A stretch of DNA of 64,000 bases from a virus: IMG/VR virus record IMGVR_UViG_3300031823_000004, positions 1 through 64,000 of that record; one strand, written 5' to 3'. The position numbers were made by a program, and so were the translations under genes. Shown one piece after another: positions 34,101-41,717 of this stretch. The notes below the pieces were generated by a model. It ran no database searches and was not told the DNA's origin. It saw only the letters and a list, made by a program, of their open reading frames with translations. The stretch's first letter is position 1. Every line of letters starts with the position of its first letter.

Positions 34101-34678
34101 ACTATCTCGCTTGCGCGTGGCTGGCAGGCTATATGTACTACAACGTCAAGGCGCTGATCTGGTTCGACATGTTCGATTACCAGTACAACGCGACGTCACC
34201 GCCTTTTGCCTATCCGGTCGGATTTTTCAATCAGTACAATTCGAGTTCGCCGCGCAACGCGGCGATCGTGGTTCATAATTTCTTCCTGTTCTGCACTGAC
34301 GCGGCCACGACACGCCATACCTTCACGCCGGGCAAACTGAACTACACCCTCAGTGGCCTGCCAGCGAAGTGGACGGGTAGCTTTGGCGGCGTGACCAGTA
34401 CCCAGGCCTCCGGTGGCGGCCAGTCGGCGCTGTTCCAGGGCTCCAACGGAATACTGTATCTGTTCATCTGGAACGAACAAAACGCGCTCGCTCTCGGCAC
34501 CACGACAACCGTCACCGTGACGTTTAATGACGAGGCAATGACCAAGGTGGTAGACTACAGCCTGACCAATCCGGCCGGGACGGCAAACCCGGCGCCTATC
34601 CAGACCCTGACCAACGTGACTACAGTGACGATGCATCTTACCACCGAGGTTCGCGTGCTGGTCATCACCTACCCGTAG
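31097..34678 (+). CDS. Long tail fibre with beta-sandwich repeats and a glycosidase-like domain
   Basis: 1193 residues from a TTG start inside the previous gene. A Pro-rich neck is followed by three Ig/cadherin-like repeats of about 90 residues (units near 45-135, 135-235, 235-330). Next comes a SPRY-like sandwich (about 335-505), then a fibronectin III-like domain (PPTNLTGAAGSTSVALTWTA) near 655-750. The C-terminus (about 765-1193) looks like a clan GH-A hydrolase: FAEGVNEPN gives an acid/base Glu and VVTEFHPL a nucleophile Glu. It probably binds and cuts a host surface polysaccharide. Confidence 0.8.
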   Translation: MSQINLGQQGYLLASGPHGTWPPITSPGSRRHPPPYVPPPPPPITIQSVTLSNASFVSGTSNATVGTINVAMNIGSFTGSLSLSGTNASSFQIVGNTLETVGSLSAGTYSIVITATQGSAVNSPVSTSPLTITGSAAAPAFSSITLSNNTFIDTTANATVGTIAVTMTNGAFSGTLAVGGTNAADFQIVGTTLETIGTLAGGTYSIVITGTQAGASNSPFSTSPLTITGAAAPPPPLSFQSITLSNNTFVDTVNNATVGTISVVMNGGTFSGTLSLSGTNASSFRIVGTTLQTFGVLPAGTYSVIITGTQSGASNSPFSTLAQTITGSAAAAAATTWNPSDQSGMTLSNGNLTATTNSAAQAGVRSTSAMPGVPSYFEITLTTSGSSEVVGIADSSWVETAAAGLGGDNNGIGLLETGAVHLNNVAVGSAMPAWTAATVLGVAVNPTTKKIFFTYNGTTWDATGSGDNPATNTGGYSWATAVSGSYFIAFGALGSSVTSGVSGSQNSGASQPVVSGPATATVGVSTTLAITGLTLSDTNQPLGGTCALNVDCTSGICTLNTVVTGGSATGNGTNSISVSDTFPNCQTDIASLTYTASSSTGTDSIFVQLWDQLGLNNSINIAVTIEAGSVGIKVLNAGEQTFAYTVPSGYTAWDSFAPAPPTNLTGAAGSTSVALTWTASAVGTAPLTYTVQNRITGSSTWANVVTGLTTESYNVTGLTTRTSYDFQVIAVNALGNAVTPFITVATTAAGNVVGDATGTQAGRIADFLETIGVNGFFNNQDGAIGYNDYPNTPTNAQIAAGYVTGLQYLTANTGMGLTCRIYTDGTSTTTENDQVNICTIIQASMPNVRWTSCWSWTNAATQAVVSGLISAGILAFAEGVNEPNPGGNTNEPVADCLTQQAFVWSTWNATQPVAAPSCVDNGSNTYAADYYGSNLSTVAGECTLWNGHNYPNGGAPSNDIYRRTLMIGSNIGFPANGVVTEFHPLLYNTSAAQSAGETISGYYLACAWLAGYMYYNVKALIWFDMFDYQYNATSPPFAYPVGFFNQYNSSSPRNAAIVVHNFFLFCTDAATTRHTFTPGKLNYTLSGLPAKWTGSFGGVTSTQASGGGQSALFQGSNGILYLFIWNEQNALALGTTTTVTVTFNDEAMTKVVDYSLTNPAGTANPAPIQTLTNVTTVTMHLTTEVRVLVITYP
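31220..32095 (+). repeat. Three tandem domain repeats in the fibre gene
   Basis: Three units of roughly 280 bases share phrases such as ACGCTGTC(A/G)AAC, GGAACGTACTCG and CACGTCACCGCTGAC. They encode the cadherin-like modules of the tail fibre. Such repeats can gain or lose copies by recombination. Confidence 0.75.
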
Positions 34679-34688
34679 GAGACGTACC

Positions 34689-36311
34689 ATCAAGATCCCC
34701 CTGTTTTCCGATCCGCAGTTCCTGGACGCGAGCGCAGTCGGTGGCCTGAACCCCGCTTTCGGTATCGTGTCGGGAGACTTCGCGTCGGTCGGTATAGCAG
34801 CGTGGGCCGATCCGGGTTTGCTTTCGCCCGAGTCCATGACGGTTTCGTTCTCCGGCATGGTCGCCACGATCGGACTTCCCTCCCCGTGGGGCATCATGTC
34901 GTCCGGCAGCGTTGTCGTGCGCGCCCACGGCACACAGACCAGCCAGGACACCCAGACCTATACCGTCAATTTCGCGCCGCTGGTGCCCGCCAGCGGCAGC
35001 GTCACCGCGTATCTTGCCGCGACGATCACCACGATCCAGCAGACACCGATGCCGGTGCCCGGGCCACCGCCAGGGCATCCGGCCTATAACCCGAACACGG
35101 TGCCGACGGTCGTCTATGCCCAGCAGCTTTACACGACAGCACTTACCGCGGTGACTGGCGGGATCGACAACGTCAATACCTTCGAACTTTTCCGCACGAC
35201 CCTGACGGCAAGCCAGTCCACCTTGTCCGCCTATAATACCGGATACCAGCAGCGCGCTGCGAATCGCCAAGCGCTTCCCTCTCTGTTCCTGGCAAGCGGC
35301 GGCACTCTGACGCCTGCACAGGCGCAGCTTGTTCTGTATCCTACTGCCGCCGGACTGACGCACACACTGCCCCCGGCAAGCGGCGCCAACGGACTGCCGT
35401 TCACCTTTGTCAACCTGACAAACGGCAACGAGACCGTCGCCACAACCAGCACCGATGTTATCTGGGGAATGAGCGGCGGCGCGCCGACAAGCTCTGTCGT
35501 AATTGCGCCTAGTGGATCCGTGACGTTCTGGGCTTTGGGTGCAAGCAACCCGGGATCTTACGCAGCCCTCGCATTCTCCCCGTCCACGCTGCTTACCGCA
35601 AGCAACACGTGGACGGGCGGCACCAACACGTTCAACGGATCGGTAGTTGTCGGCACAAACCTGACGGTTGACGGTAGCGAAACAATAGACGGCAATCTCA
35701 CAGTCGATGGCAGTGTCTTTGTTGCCGGCGCTGGTGGCCTTACGGTGAGCAACAACGCTGCCGTAGACGGTGTCCTGTACTTAGGTTCATCCGGAGCGTT
35801 CTACATCAACCCCAACAGCGGCGGCACTCAGCTAATAGAGTTTGGGTCAGGTAACTATATTCAATATACCGGTGGAACGGGTATCGCTATTGTCTCAGGC
35901 GGCAGTCTGATTCTGTACGACTCTGGTGGTGGTTCCAATTTCACTATGTCCGGGAACCTGTTCACTGCCAACAATGCCGGTTTGCGTGCGGCGTTCGGCG
36001 CGTTTGGATCTGGTGACAGTGCCCGTTGTGTAGTGCTTAACGACTTTGTACTTAGCGGCAATTCCGGCGGCTGGTACGAAAGGCTGCCGAACGGATTGAT
36101 CATTCAGGGGGCCCAGGCGCTGACCCCCGGCACCAACGATTACTCTGTGACCTATCCGATCGCCTTTCCAACTGCGCTCTTGGTTGTCGTTGGCTGTGCG
36201 GTGAATAGCACAGCAGCGTACGGAGCGGTTGCGGCATTCGGAAGCCTGACAGGTTTTGGTGCCCACATGAATACGCCGTGCAACATGGAATACATAGCGA
36301 TAGGGTATTAA
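34689..36311 (+). CDS. Tail fibre/receptor-binding protein with an apparent ATC start
   Basis: 540 residues if started at ATC 34689, which lies seven bases after a clean AGGAG (34677-34681). The frame is coding from that point (MKIPLFSDPQFLDASAVGGL). The first usual codon, GTG 34767, has no ribosome site and would discard 26 coding-looking residues. The middle includes strand repeats (GSVVVGTNLTVDGSETIDGN) typical of beta-helical fibre shafts. The C-terminal region (NGLIIQGAQALTPGTNDYSV) resembles fibre tips. Located between the long fibre and a DUF4376-like protein. Confidence 0.75.
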   Translation: MKIPLFSDPQFLDASAVGGLNPAFGIVSGDFASVGIAAWADPGLLSPESMTVSFSGMVATIGLPSPWGIMSSGSVVVRAHGTQTSQDTQTYTVNFAPLVPASGSVTAYLAATITTIQQTPMPVPGPPPGHPAYNPNTVPTVVYAQQLYTTALTAVTGGIDNVNTFELFRTTLTASQSTLSAYNTGYQQRAANRQALPSLFLASGGTLTPAQAQLVLYPTAAGLTHTLPPASGANGLPFTFVNLTNGNETVATTSTDVIWGMSGGAPTSSVVIAPSGSVTFWALGASNPGSYAALAFSPSTLLTASNTWTGGTNTFNGSVVVGTNLTVDGSETIDGNLTVDGSVFVAGAGGLTVSNNAAVDGVLYLGSSGAFYINPNSGGTQLIEFGSGNYIQYTGGTGIAIVSGGSLILYDSGGGSNFTMSGNLFTANNAGLRAAFGAFGSGDSARCVVLNDFVLSGNSGGWYERLPNGLIIQGAQALTPGTNDYSVTYPIAFPTALLVVVGCAVNSTAAYGAVAAFGSLTGFGAHMNTPCNMEYIAIGY

Positions 36312-36313
36312 CG

Positions 36314-36874
36314 ATGTCTTTGTACGCACAGTTCGATCCTACCGTTCCGTCGCCATCACCCGTCATAACCTGGTACGACACCGATTTCGCCAACTACCCG
36401 AACCTGCCGCCAGAGTCCAATCTGCTGGAGGTTAGCGCCGTCCAGTGGACCGCACACTTGGCCAATCCCGGCGGCTGGGCAGTTTCCAACGGCGAACTGG
36501 TACCATACACAGTGCCACTGACAGCGGCACAGGTGGCGCAGACAGCGTATAGCGTAGCGGTCGCTGTAGGTGTGGCGATCGTCAGTACCGGTACGCCGTC
36601 GCTCAATGGCGCCTACGCTCTCGACCAAGCCAGTCTTGGCCGGATAGCTGCGGAGCAAACCTACATCGCCACAACAGGTAAATTCACCAACGGACAGACG
36701 ACACGGGCATGGCCTGATTTGTCCGGTGCGCCACACGTGTTCCCCAGCACTGCGGAGTTCGTCGCCTTTGCCGAAGCGGTCGCGCAGTACGATGACGCGC
36801 TGCTGACCGCGCTTGCCGCAGGCAACGCCGGAGGGGCGTGGGTTGCACCGGCGCTGCCAGGTCCGATCCCGTAG
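36314..36874 (+). CDS. DUF4376-like tail fibre-associated protein
   Basis: 186 residues from ATG 36314; a longer start at 36278 lies inside the fibre gene. The C-terminal half has SLNGAYALDQASLGRIAAEQ, then ARAWPDLSGAPHVFPSTAEF-type sequence, matching the DUF4376 domain found at ends of fibres or in fibre assembly proteins. It ends one base before the convergent hub gene, closing the plus-strand baseplate operon. Confidence 0.75.
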   Translation: MSLYAQFDPTVPSPSPVITWYDTDFANYPNLPPESNLLEVSAVQWTAHLANPGGWAVSNGELVPYTVPLTAAQVAQTAYSVAVAVGVAIVSTGTPSLNGAYALDQASLGRIAAEQTYIATTGKFTNGQTTRAWPDLSGAPHVFPSTAEFVAFAEAVAQYDDALLTALAAGNAGGAWVAPALPGPIP

Positions 36875-36875
36875 G

Positions 36876-38561
36876 TTACGGCGAGGGCGTCTGCGGCGTG
36901 ACGAAGCCCTGCCACATCTGCTGCGCCAGTGTCCCGGCCGCCTGAAGGCTGTTGAACACCTGGAGCCCCTGTCCGGTCCCTTCCGGCAAGCCCTGCTGGT
37001 AGATGCTGCTGGCGCCCGGCACATACTGGCGCATCGCGTTGCCGGTGTAGATCGCCTGAAGGAGCCCAGCGGAGCCAGAGTCCGCATAGACCCCGGACGG
37101 CAGCCCACGCGACAGCGTAAGCGTCGTCGACGACTGGCCACCGAAGACGAAATGGTGCGTCACGCCTTCGACGTAAAAGGTCCACAGCAGGCCATCCTTG
37201 AACGGCGCATACTCATAGCGCGTGCCGATGTAGACCGACGGTGCGAGCGGCACCGTCACCTGGCCTCGCGCCATCAGCGCCAGGGGATGCCACCACGAGG
37301 CGAGCGCCGCGGTCAGCGTCGAGACCGATTGCAGCATGCCGGTGCCTGCTGAAGCGGCGATAGTGCCCTGCGGGTCATAGAACCAGCGGGTGGTGCCGTC
37401 GCACGGCCGGTATCCGTAGCGGTGCACCGAGGCCGGATCCGCAGCACCGGCGAAAATGAACGCGAACGGCGTGTTGTTCCCGCCTTCGCTGAATATCGTC
37501 GAGTACGCCGTCGGGTTCAGCTTGTAGAAATTGCGCACTTCATCGGACGAGAACGACACGGTCGATTCATAGAACCCAAAGCCGGACAGCGTCGTCTTGG
37601 GCAGCGCGTTCCAGCGCGACATGTCGAGCGGCGTTGGCGCGGACGTGCTGGGCGACGGCGTGGCCGGGAAATCGAAGCGCGGGACAGGATTGACCCGCGC
37701 CACCATCTGGGGTCCGGACGGCAGCGCGTAGGGGAACTCCTGCATGGAAAAGACGGTGCCGGGTGCAGTCACCCCGCCTCCCGGCAGCCCGTATAACCCG
37801 TTGGGCGCGGTGGTGACGAAAAACTCGTACCAGGGCCACGGGAAGATGTCCATGAATTTGGCCATCCAGGATTCCAGCCCGGTGAACTGTTCGGTAACCG
37901 GGATGACGACGTTGGGGTAGTTTTCCAGGTTTTCCGACACCAGGGTGTTGAACGCCAGCCGCGTATAGCCGCCGCCGTACGGCACAAAGGTGGTGCTCAG
38001 CATGCCGACACCGCTGCTGGCCATCACCTGCCACCATTTGTCGCCGACCACGGCCGGGCCGCGCTGCCCCTGCATGCCCTGCGACATGAACGGCACGATG
38101 CTCGCCGGCAGCAGCCCAAGCTGGTTTTGCAGCCCGGAGTTGATGGTAAGCCCGTACATCGCCAAGCTGTACCAGTTGGCCGTGTTGAAAAACCACGCGA
38201 AGTCCGAACCGACAATCGCCGGCGAGCGCACCGCGGTCGAGCCTTCCGGCGTGGACTGCCAACGCTGGTCTTCCGACGTGTCGGTGGCGACGCCGTCCAT
38301 GACGATCGCCGAATCAGCACCACGCTGCATGCCGATCAGCACATGCGAGCCCGGGGTGATGATCTCGGTCCAGTCCGGTGCCGATTCCGGCCCGTACGGG
38401 CCACCAGGCGCCAACTCGATCGAGAACCGGCCGTCGCCGCCACCCCGCAGGGTTTTCGTCACCGTGATCGAGCGGATCTGGCCGCCGTTGATATAGAACG
38501 GGCCGCCTTCGAATGGGTACACTTCGATCCCTGCGGCGACGGCCGCGATGACATCGGACAT
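36876..38561 (-). CDS. Baseplate hub protein (gp27/late control D-like)
   Basis: 561 residues with AAGGT before the ATG. The N-terminal ITVTKTLRGGGDGRFSIEL and TEIITPGSHVLIGMQRG are hub-type strands (tail tube/hub fold), and the C-terminal YVEGVTHHFVFGGQSSTTLT is the typical end of hub domain proteins. It lies directly downstream of the tape measure on the minus strand, as expected for the hub. Only an inserted plus-strand gene separates them. Confidence 0.8.
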   Translation of the reverse strand: MSDVIAAVAAGIEVYPFEGGPFYINGGQIRSITVTKTLRGGGDGRFSIELAPGGPYGPESAPDWTEIITPGSHVLIGMQRGADSAIVMDGVATDTSEDQRWQSTPEGSTAVRSPAIVGSDFAWFFNTANWYSLAMYGLTINSGLQNQLGLLPASIVPFMSQGMQGQRGPAVVGDKWWQVMASSGVGMLSTTFVPYGGGYTRLAFNTLVSENLENYPNVVIPVTEQFTGLESWMAKFMDIFPWPWYEFFVTTAPNGLYGLPGGGVTAPGTVFSMQEFPYALPSGPQMVARVNPVPRFDFPATPSPSTSAPTPLDMSRWNALPKTTLSGFGFYESTVSFSSDEVRNFYKLNPTAYSTIFSEGGNNTPFAFIFAGAADPASVHRYGYRPCDGTTRWFYDPQGTIAASAGTGMLQSVSTLTAALASWWHPLALMARGQVTVPLAPSVYIGTRYEYAPFKDGLLWTFYVEGVTHHFVFGGQSSTTLTLSRGLPSGVYADSGSAGLLQAIYTGNAMRQYVPGASSIYQQGLPEGTGQGLQVFNSLQAAGTLAQQMWQGFVTPQTPSP

Positions 38562-38566
38562 TTACC

Positions 38567-38617
38567 TTGCGCTCCACGCATTTACATGCTATATGCAACG
38601 GCACAACATGCTAAAGA
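38567..38617 (+). promoter_or_regulatory. Promoter region with the repeated 14-bp element
   Basis: TTGCGC (38567-38572), 17-bp spacer, TATATG (38590-38595) preceded by TGC (extended -10). GCAACGGCACAACA follows at 38595-38608, then TGC-TAAAGA, which could be a second extended -10 at 38612-38617. It would drive the small plus-strand gene. Confidence 0.5.
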
Positions 38618-38655
38618 CGCGTGCCGTGCATTTCCTCATTCTCTTCCTGATCCCC

Positions 38656-38910
38656 ATGCGGGTCGTCAACATAGTCCTCGGTACGATAGCGACCGTGGTC
38701 CTGTTGCTCTTTTTGCTGGACACCGTCCAAAGGGATATCGAAAGAGGGGCGCCAGCGGAGTGCAGAACCTATTCGCAAATCATGGCCGACTACTACAATG
38801 ACACCTTCACAGGCTGTGTGCCGTATGGTCCGCCGATCCCGGGATCCGTGAAAGTCTACGGTTCGAACGGCGTCCATCCGGGACAAGCCCACGACAGGAA
38901 CTACCAGTAA
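38656..38910 (+). CDS. Small membrane-anchored protein inserted between tail genes
   Basis: 84 residues from ATG 38656; ATG 38608 or 38593 would extend it. One membrane anchor (IVLGTIATVVLLLFLLDTV) is followed by a periplasm-type domain with two cysteines (AECRTY and FTGCVPYG). It runs opposite to the surrounding tail genes and has its own promoter, the layout of a phage moron gene. It may alter the host envelope, for example superinfection exclusion, but that is only inference. Confidence 0.62.
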   Translation: MRVVNIVLGTIATVVLLLFLLDTVQRDIERGAPAECRTYSQIMADYYNDTFTGCVPYGPPIPGSVKVYGSNGVHPGQAHDRNYQ

Positions 38911-38911
38911 C

Positions 38912-41341
38912 CTATTGCGGCGGAACAACTCTCGACCAGTCGACACCCGACTGTGTTCCTCTGTCGATGATCCTTCTCATGGCCGCGTGCAGCGCGTTGA
39001 AGTCGACCACCGCCGTTTCCAAAGCTGCGTTGAAATGCGGAATGATGCCGCTGATCTCGCCGAACTGTGTCGCCGCTCCCGCCATGCTGGCGGTCATCAC
39101 GGTTGCCTGGAGCGACAGGACGTCTGTTGGGATGTTGCCCGTCATCCCGGCTTGGGCGAGACTGCGGTTGACGCCGGCACCGTACTCCGGCGTCAGGCCG
39201 CCGGTGTAGCGCTGGAGCGCACCTGTCACGTTACCGCCGGATGCGTCCAGGTCGGTCCGCAGGAGCCCGATGCCTTCCTCGATGCTTTGCATACGGTCGC
39301 GCGGCCGCGGCAGTCCGGACGATCCGGCGATCTGCATCGGGTTGTCCACCGCCGGCACCCCATAGGCACCTATTGCGGTGTTCCGGCCGCCGGTCGACTC
39401 CTGCATCATCACTGCGCCGGACAGGAGCGGGTTGACGTTTTTCGCCTCGCTCTGCTCCATGACCTTGTCGATCAGGTCAGGCAGCACGCCCATTCGAGAC
39501 AGCCCAGCGCGGTAATCGGCCCGCTTGGCAGGATCGAAACCGGCCGTGGCTGGGCTTAGCTGACCGTTGGGCGCGGTGTTCAGCCCGGGCTGCATCCCCT
39601 GCGGGTTCATGCGCAACGCCATCGCCGCCTGGGTACCGGTTCCGGTGAGGTTGCCGACGGCGATATCCCGCAATTCCGGCGGAAGCTGACTGATGATCGG
39701 GTTCTGCGACAGCACCTTGTACTGTGCTGCCGGGTTACCGGCCGTGACTACGTCCAGCCACTTCATGGCACCGTACGCGTCACCGGACCTGACGGACTGC
39801 AACAGCATCCGCACGGCTTCCGAGCCTTCCGGTGAGGACTTCAGCTTGGTGAAGGCCTCAGTTCCGACGAGACGGCTTACGTCACCCTCGCTGCGCAGCC
39901 CGGACGCTGCATTCCACGCCAGGACCGATCGTGTCGGATCGCTTCCGACGGTGCTCATGGCCGATGCGAGCCCGGCCTGCGCGTTCACCGCGGCCTCTCC
40001 GGTGCGGCCGCCCGGCAGATTGGAGAACCGCATCATAAAGTCCTGGAGCCCGGTCGTGCCGATGCCCATGCCGCCGGTTTGCACCGCGAGCGACAGTGAT
40101 GCGTCGATCGAGTGCAGGATCGACGTGCGGTCCATGCCGCGCGTGATGGCGTTTTCCAGCGTGTCGGAAAGCTGATTGGAGTAACCCCGGACGCCCGCCT
40201 CGGTCGGCGCGACCATGCCGTACCGTCCGGCTTGGCCGATCGTGCCAGTCACGTCACCGGTGTTCAGGCCGCTCAATCCCGGTAGGAAACGGCTCATGGC
40301 CAGGCCGCGGGACAGGCCTTCGACATCGGTCGCGCTCTGGGGTGCGACGCCAAAACCACGCACCAAATCGAGGCCTTCAGCCGGTCCGATCCCAGCGGCC
40401 GACATCCATTCCGGTGTGTGATAGCCACCCGGGAAAAACCGGCTGCGGATATCCTCGCCGCCAACACCTATCGCGCGGCCGAGGCCGTAGCTCCGGTTCG
40501 TCAGGTCTATGTACGGCTTGGCGCTGCTTAGCGCGCTCTCCTCCAGGCCGCCGAGATGCTGCGGCAGCGTGGCGAGTTCGTACCCGGCCATAGCGGCAAG
40601 CCCGTAGCCGCCGCCTCGCATAAGCAGCCGCGCCGTCGCTCCGACCCCCAGCATGTTGGCCATGCCGAAGTGTCCGTGGCCGCCACCGCCGAAGCCTCCA
40701 CCGCCCCAGCCACCACCCCAACCGCCACCACCCCCGCCCCAGCCGCCGCCACCGCCGCCACCAGGTCCGCCACCCCCACCACCTCCACCGCCGCCACCTC
40801 CACCGCCTCCCCCGCCACCAGGGGGAGGGGGAGGCGGCCCGCCCCAGCCCCAGCCGTTCGGTGGCGGCGGGATGCCGATAGCGCCAGCCAGCGCAGCAGG
40901 CGACAGCCACGATCCGGGAGAGTGCGTCCACGCGGCTGTGTACCCACCGCCGCCACCGCCACGGCCGCCACCGCCGCCGCCGCCAGGGGCTGCTGGAGGC
41001 ATGCCGTGCATGTCGATGTCGCGGATCATGCCACCGAGCGACGACGCCGGTGCACCAGGGATCGGCGTGGTGATCGCACGCAGGAAACCGAACTCCGCGG
41101 ACCCGGCAGGACCGCCACCAGCGCCTGCATTCGGGTTTGTCCAGCCGGTCGACGACGCTGACGTTGCTTCCGCAGCGTGCCGGGCCATCCAGTGGCCAAG
41201 CAGGTTGCCGCCGTCACCACCGGCAGAACCGCCGACCACGCCTGCCTCGATCCCCTGAAGCTGGCTGATCGACATGTGGCCGAGACCCAGCCCGCCGGGC
41301 TGCGCATAGCCTGGATTGCCCTCGATGCGGATCTCAGGCAT
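38912..41341 (-). CDS. Tape measure protein with poly-glycine region and transglycosylase domain
   Basis: 809 residues. An N-terminal part leads into a striking glycine tract (about 118-225) with few other residues, then helical tail-tape sequence. Near 650-720 a lytic transglycosylase motif appears: AVMMQESTGG (catalytic Glu), GAYGVPAVDNPMQI and LQRYTGG. The order tube, chaperones, this gene, hub is the standard tail module. It sets tail length and the enzyme part opens peptidoglycan during injection. Its ATG overlaps the frameshifted chaperone end. Confidence 0.85.
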   Translation of the reverse strand: MPEIRIEGNPGYAQPGGLGLGHMSISQLQGIEAGVVGGSAGGDGGNLLGHWMARHAAEATSASSTGWTNPNAGAGGGPAGSAEFGFLRAITTPIPGAPASSLGGMIRDIDMHGMPPAAPGGGGGGGRGGGGGGYTAAWTHSPGSWLSPAALAGAIGIPPPPNGWGWGGPPPPPPGGGGGGGGGGGGGGGGGGPGGGGGGGWGGGGGGWGGGWGGGGFGGGGHGHFGMANMLGVGATARLLMRGGGYGLAAMAGYELATLPQHLGGLEESALSSAKPYIDLTNRSYGLGRAIGVGGEDIRSRFFPGGYHTPEWMSAAGIGPAEGLDLVRGFGVAPQSATDVEGLSRGLAMSRFLPGLSGLNTGDVTGTIGQAGRYGMVAPTEAGVRGYSNQLSDTLENAITRGMDRTSILHSIDASLSLAVQTGGMGIGTTGLQDFMMRFSNLPGGRTGEAAVNAQAGLASAMSTVGSDPTRSVLAWNAASGLRSEGDVSRLVGTEAFTKLKSSPEGSEAVRMLLQSVRSGDAYGAMKWLDVVTAGNPAAQYKVLSQNPIISQLPPELRDIAVGNLTGTGTQAAMALRMNPQGMQPGLNTAPNGQLSPATAGFDPAKRADYRAGLSRMGVLPDLIDKVMEQSEAKNVNPLLSGAVMMQESTGGRNTAIGAYGVPAVDNPMQIAGSSGLPRPRDRMQSIEEGIGLLRTDLDASGGNVTGALQRYTGGLTPEYGAGVNRSLAQAGMTGNIPTDVLSLQATVMTASMAGAATQFGEISGIIPHFNAALETAVVDFNALHAAMRRIIDRGTQSGVDWSRVVPPQ

Positions 41342-41717
41342 TGACCGGCTTCCCGCCCCGGGTAATGCCTGGCTTCATCGTTTGCGCTGCGCCCATCTTC
41401 GCCTTGTACGCGTTCAGGCGTGCCTGGGCTTCGCTCAGTCCTGCCACTTTTAACCGGTCAGCGTTGTCTATGGCGACCGACGCCCACGCAGCCGCTGCCT
41501 CGCTCGCTACGCGCCGCGGGTCCACACCGTTGCGCAGGAAGGTGAACCGTTCGGGCTCGTCTCGCGCGCCCATCTCCAGAATAAAGTCGAGTTCAGCCGG
41601 GGTGTGCTGGGTCAGCGGCTTGCCGAACGGACCGCCTGCTGCATGACTACCCAGGATTCGGCTGGCCACCCACAGCTTGGCTGCCAGCCTGTGGTCCGGC
41701 GGTATTCCGTCTTGTTC
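41334..41717 (-). CDS. Frameshift extension of the tail assembly chaperone (gpT-like)
   Basis: No independent start with a ribosome site is present. Coding quality begins around 41730 in a frame +1 to the chaperone ORF and reads EQDGIPPDHRLAAKLWVASR to KPVNA. This is the usual T part, joined to the upstream G part by ribosomal frameshifting: 132 residues of G plus 127 residues here give a product of about 259. It ends eight bases inside the tape measure gene. Confidence 0.72.
   Translation of the reverse strand, partial: EQDGIPPDHRLAAKLWVASRILGSHAAGGPFGKPLTQHTPAELDFILEMGARDEPERFTFLRNGVDPRRVASEAAAAWASVAIDNADRLKVAGLSEAQARLNAYKAKMGAAQTMKPGITRGGKPVNA

Noticed and set aside
40653-41258. Proline-rich ORF of 201 codons on the plus strand
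   Set aside because: It is the antisense image of the glycine tract of the tape measure gene; poly-Gly on one strand gives poly-Pro on the other. No ribosome site, no domain.
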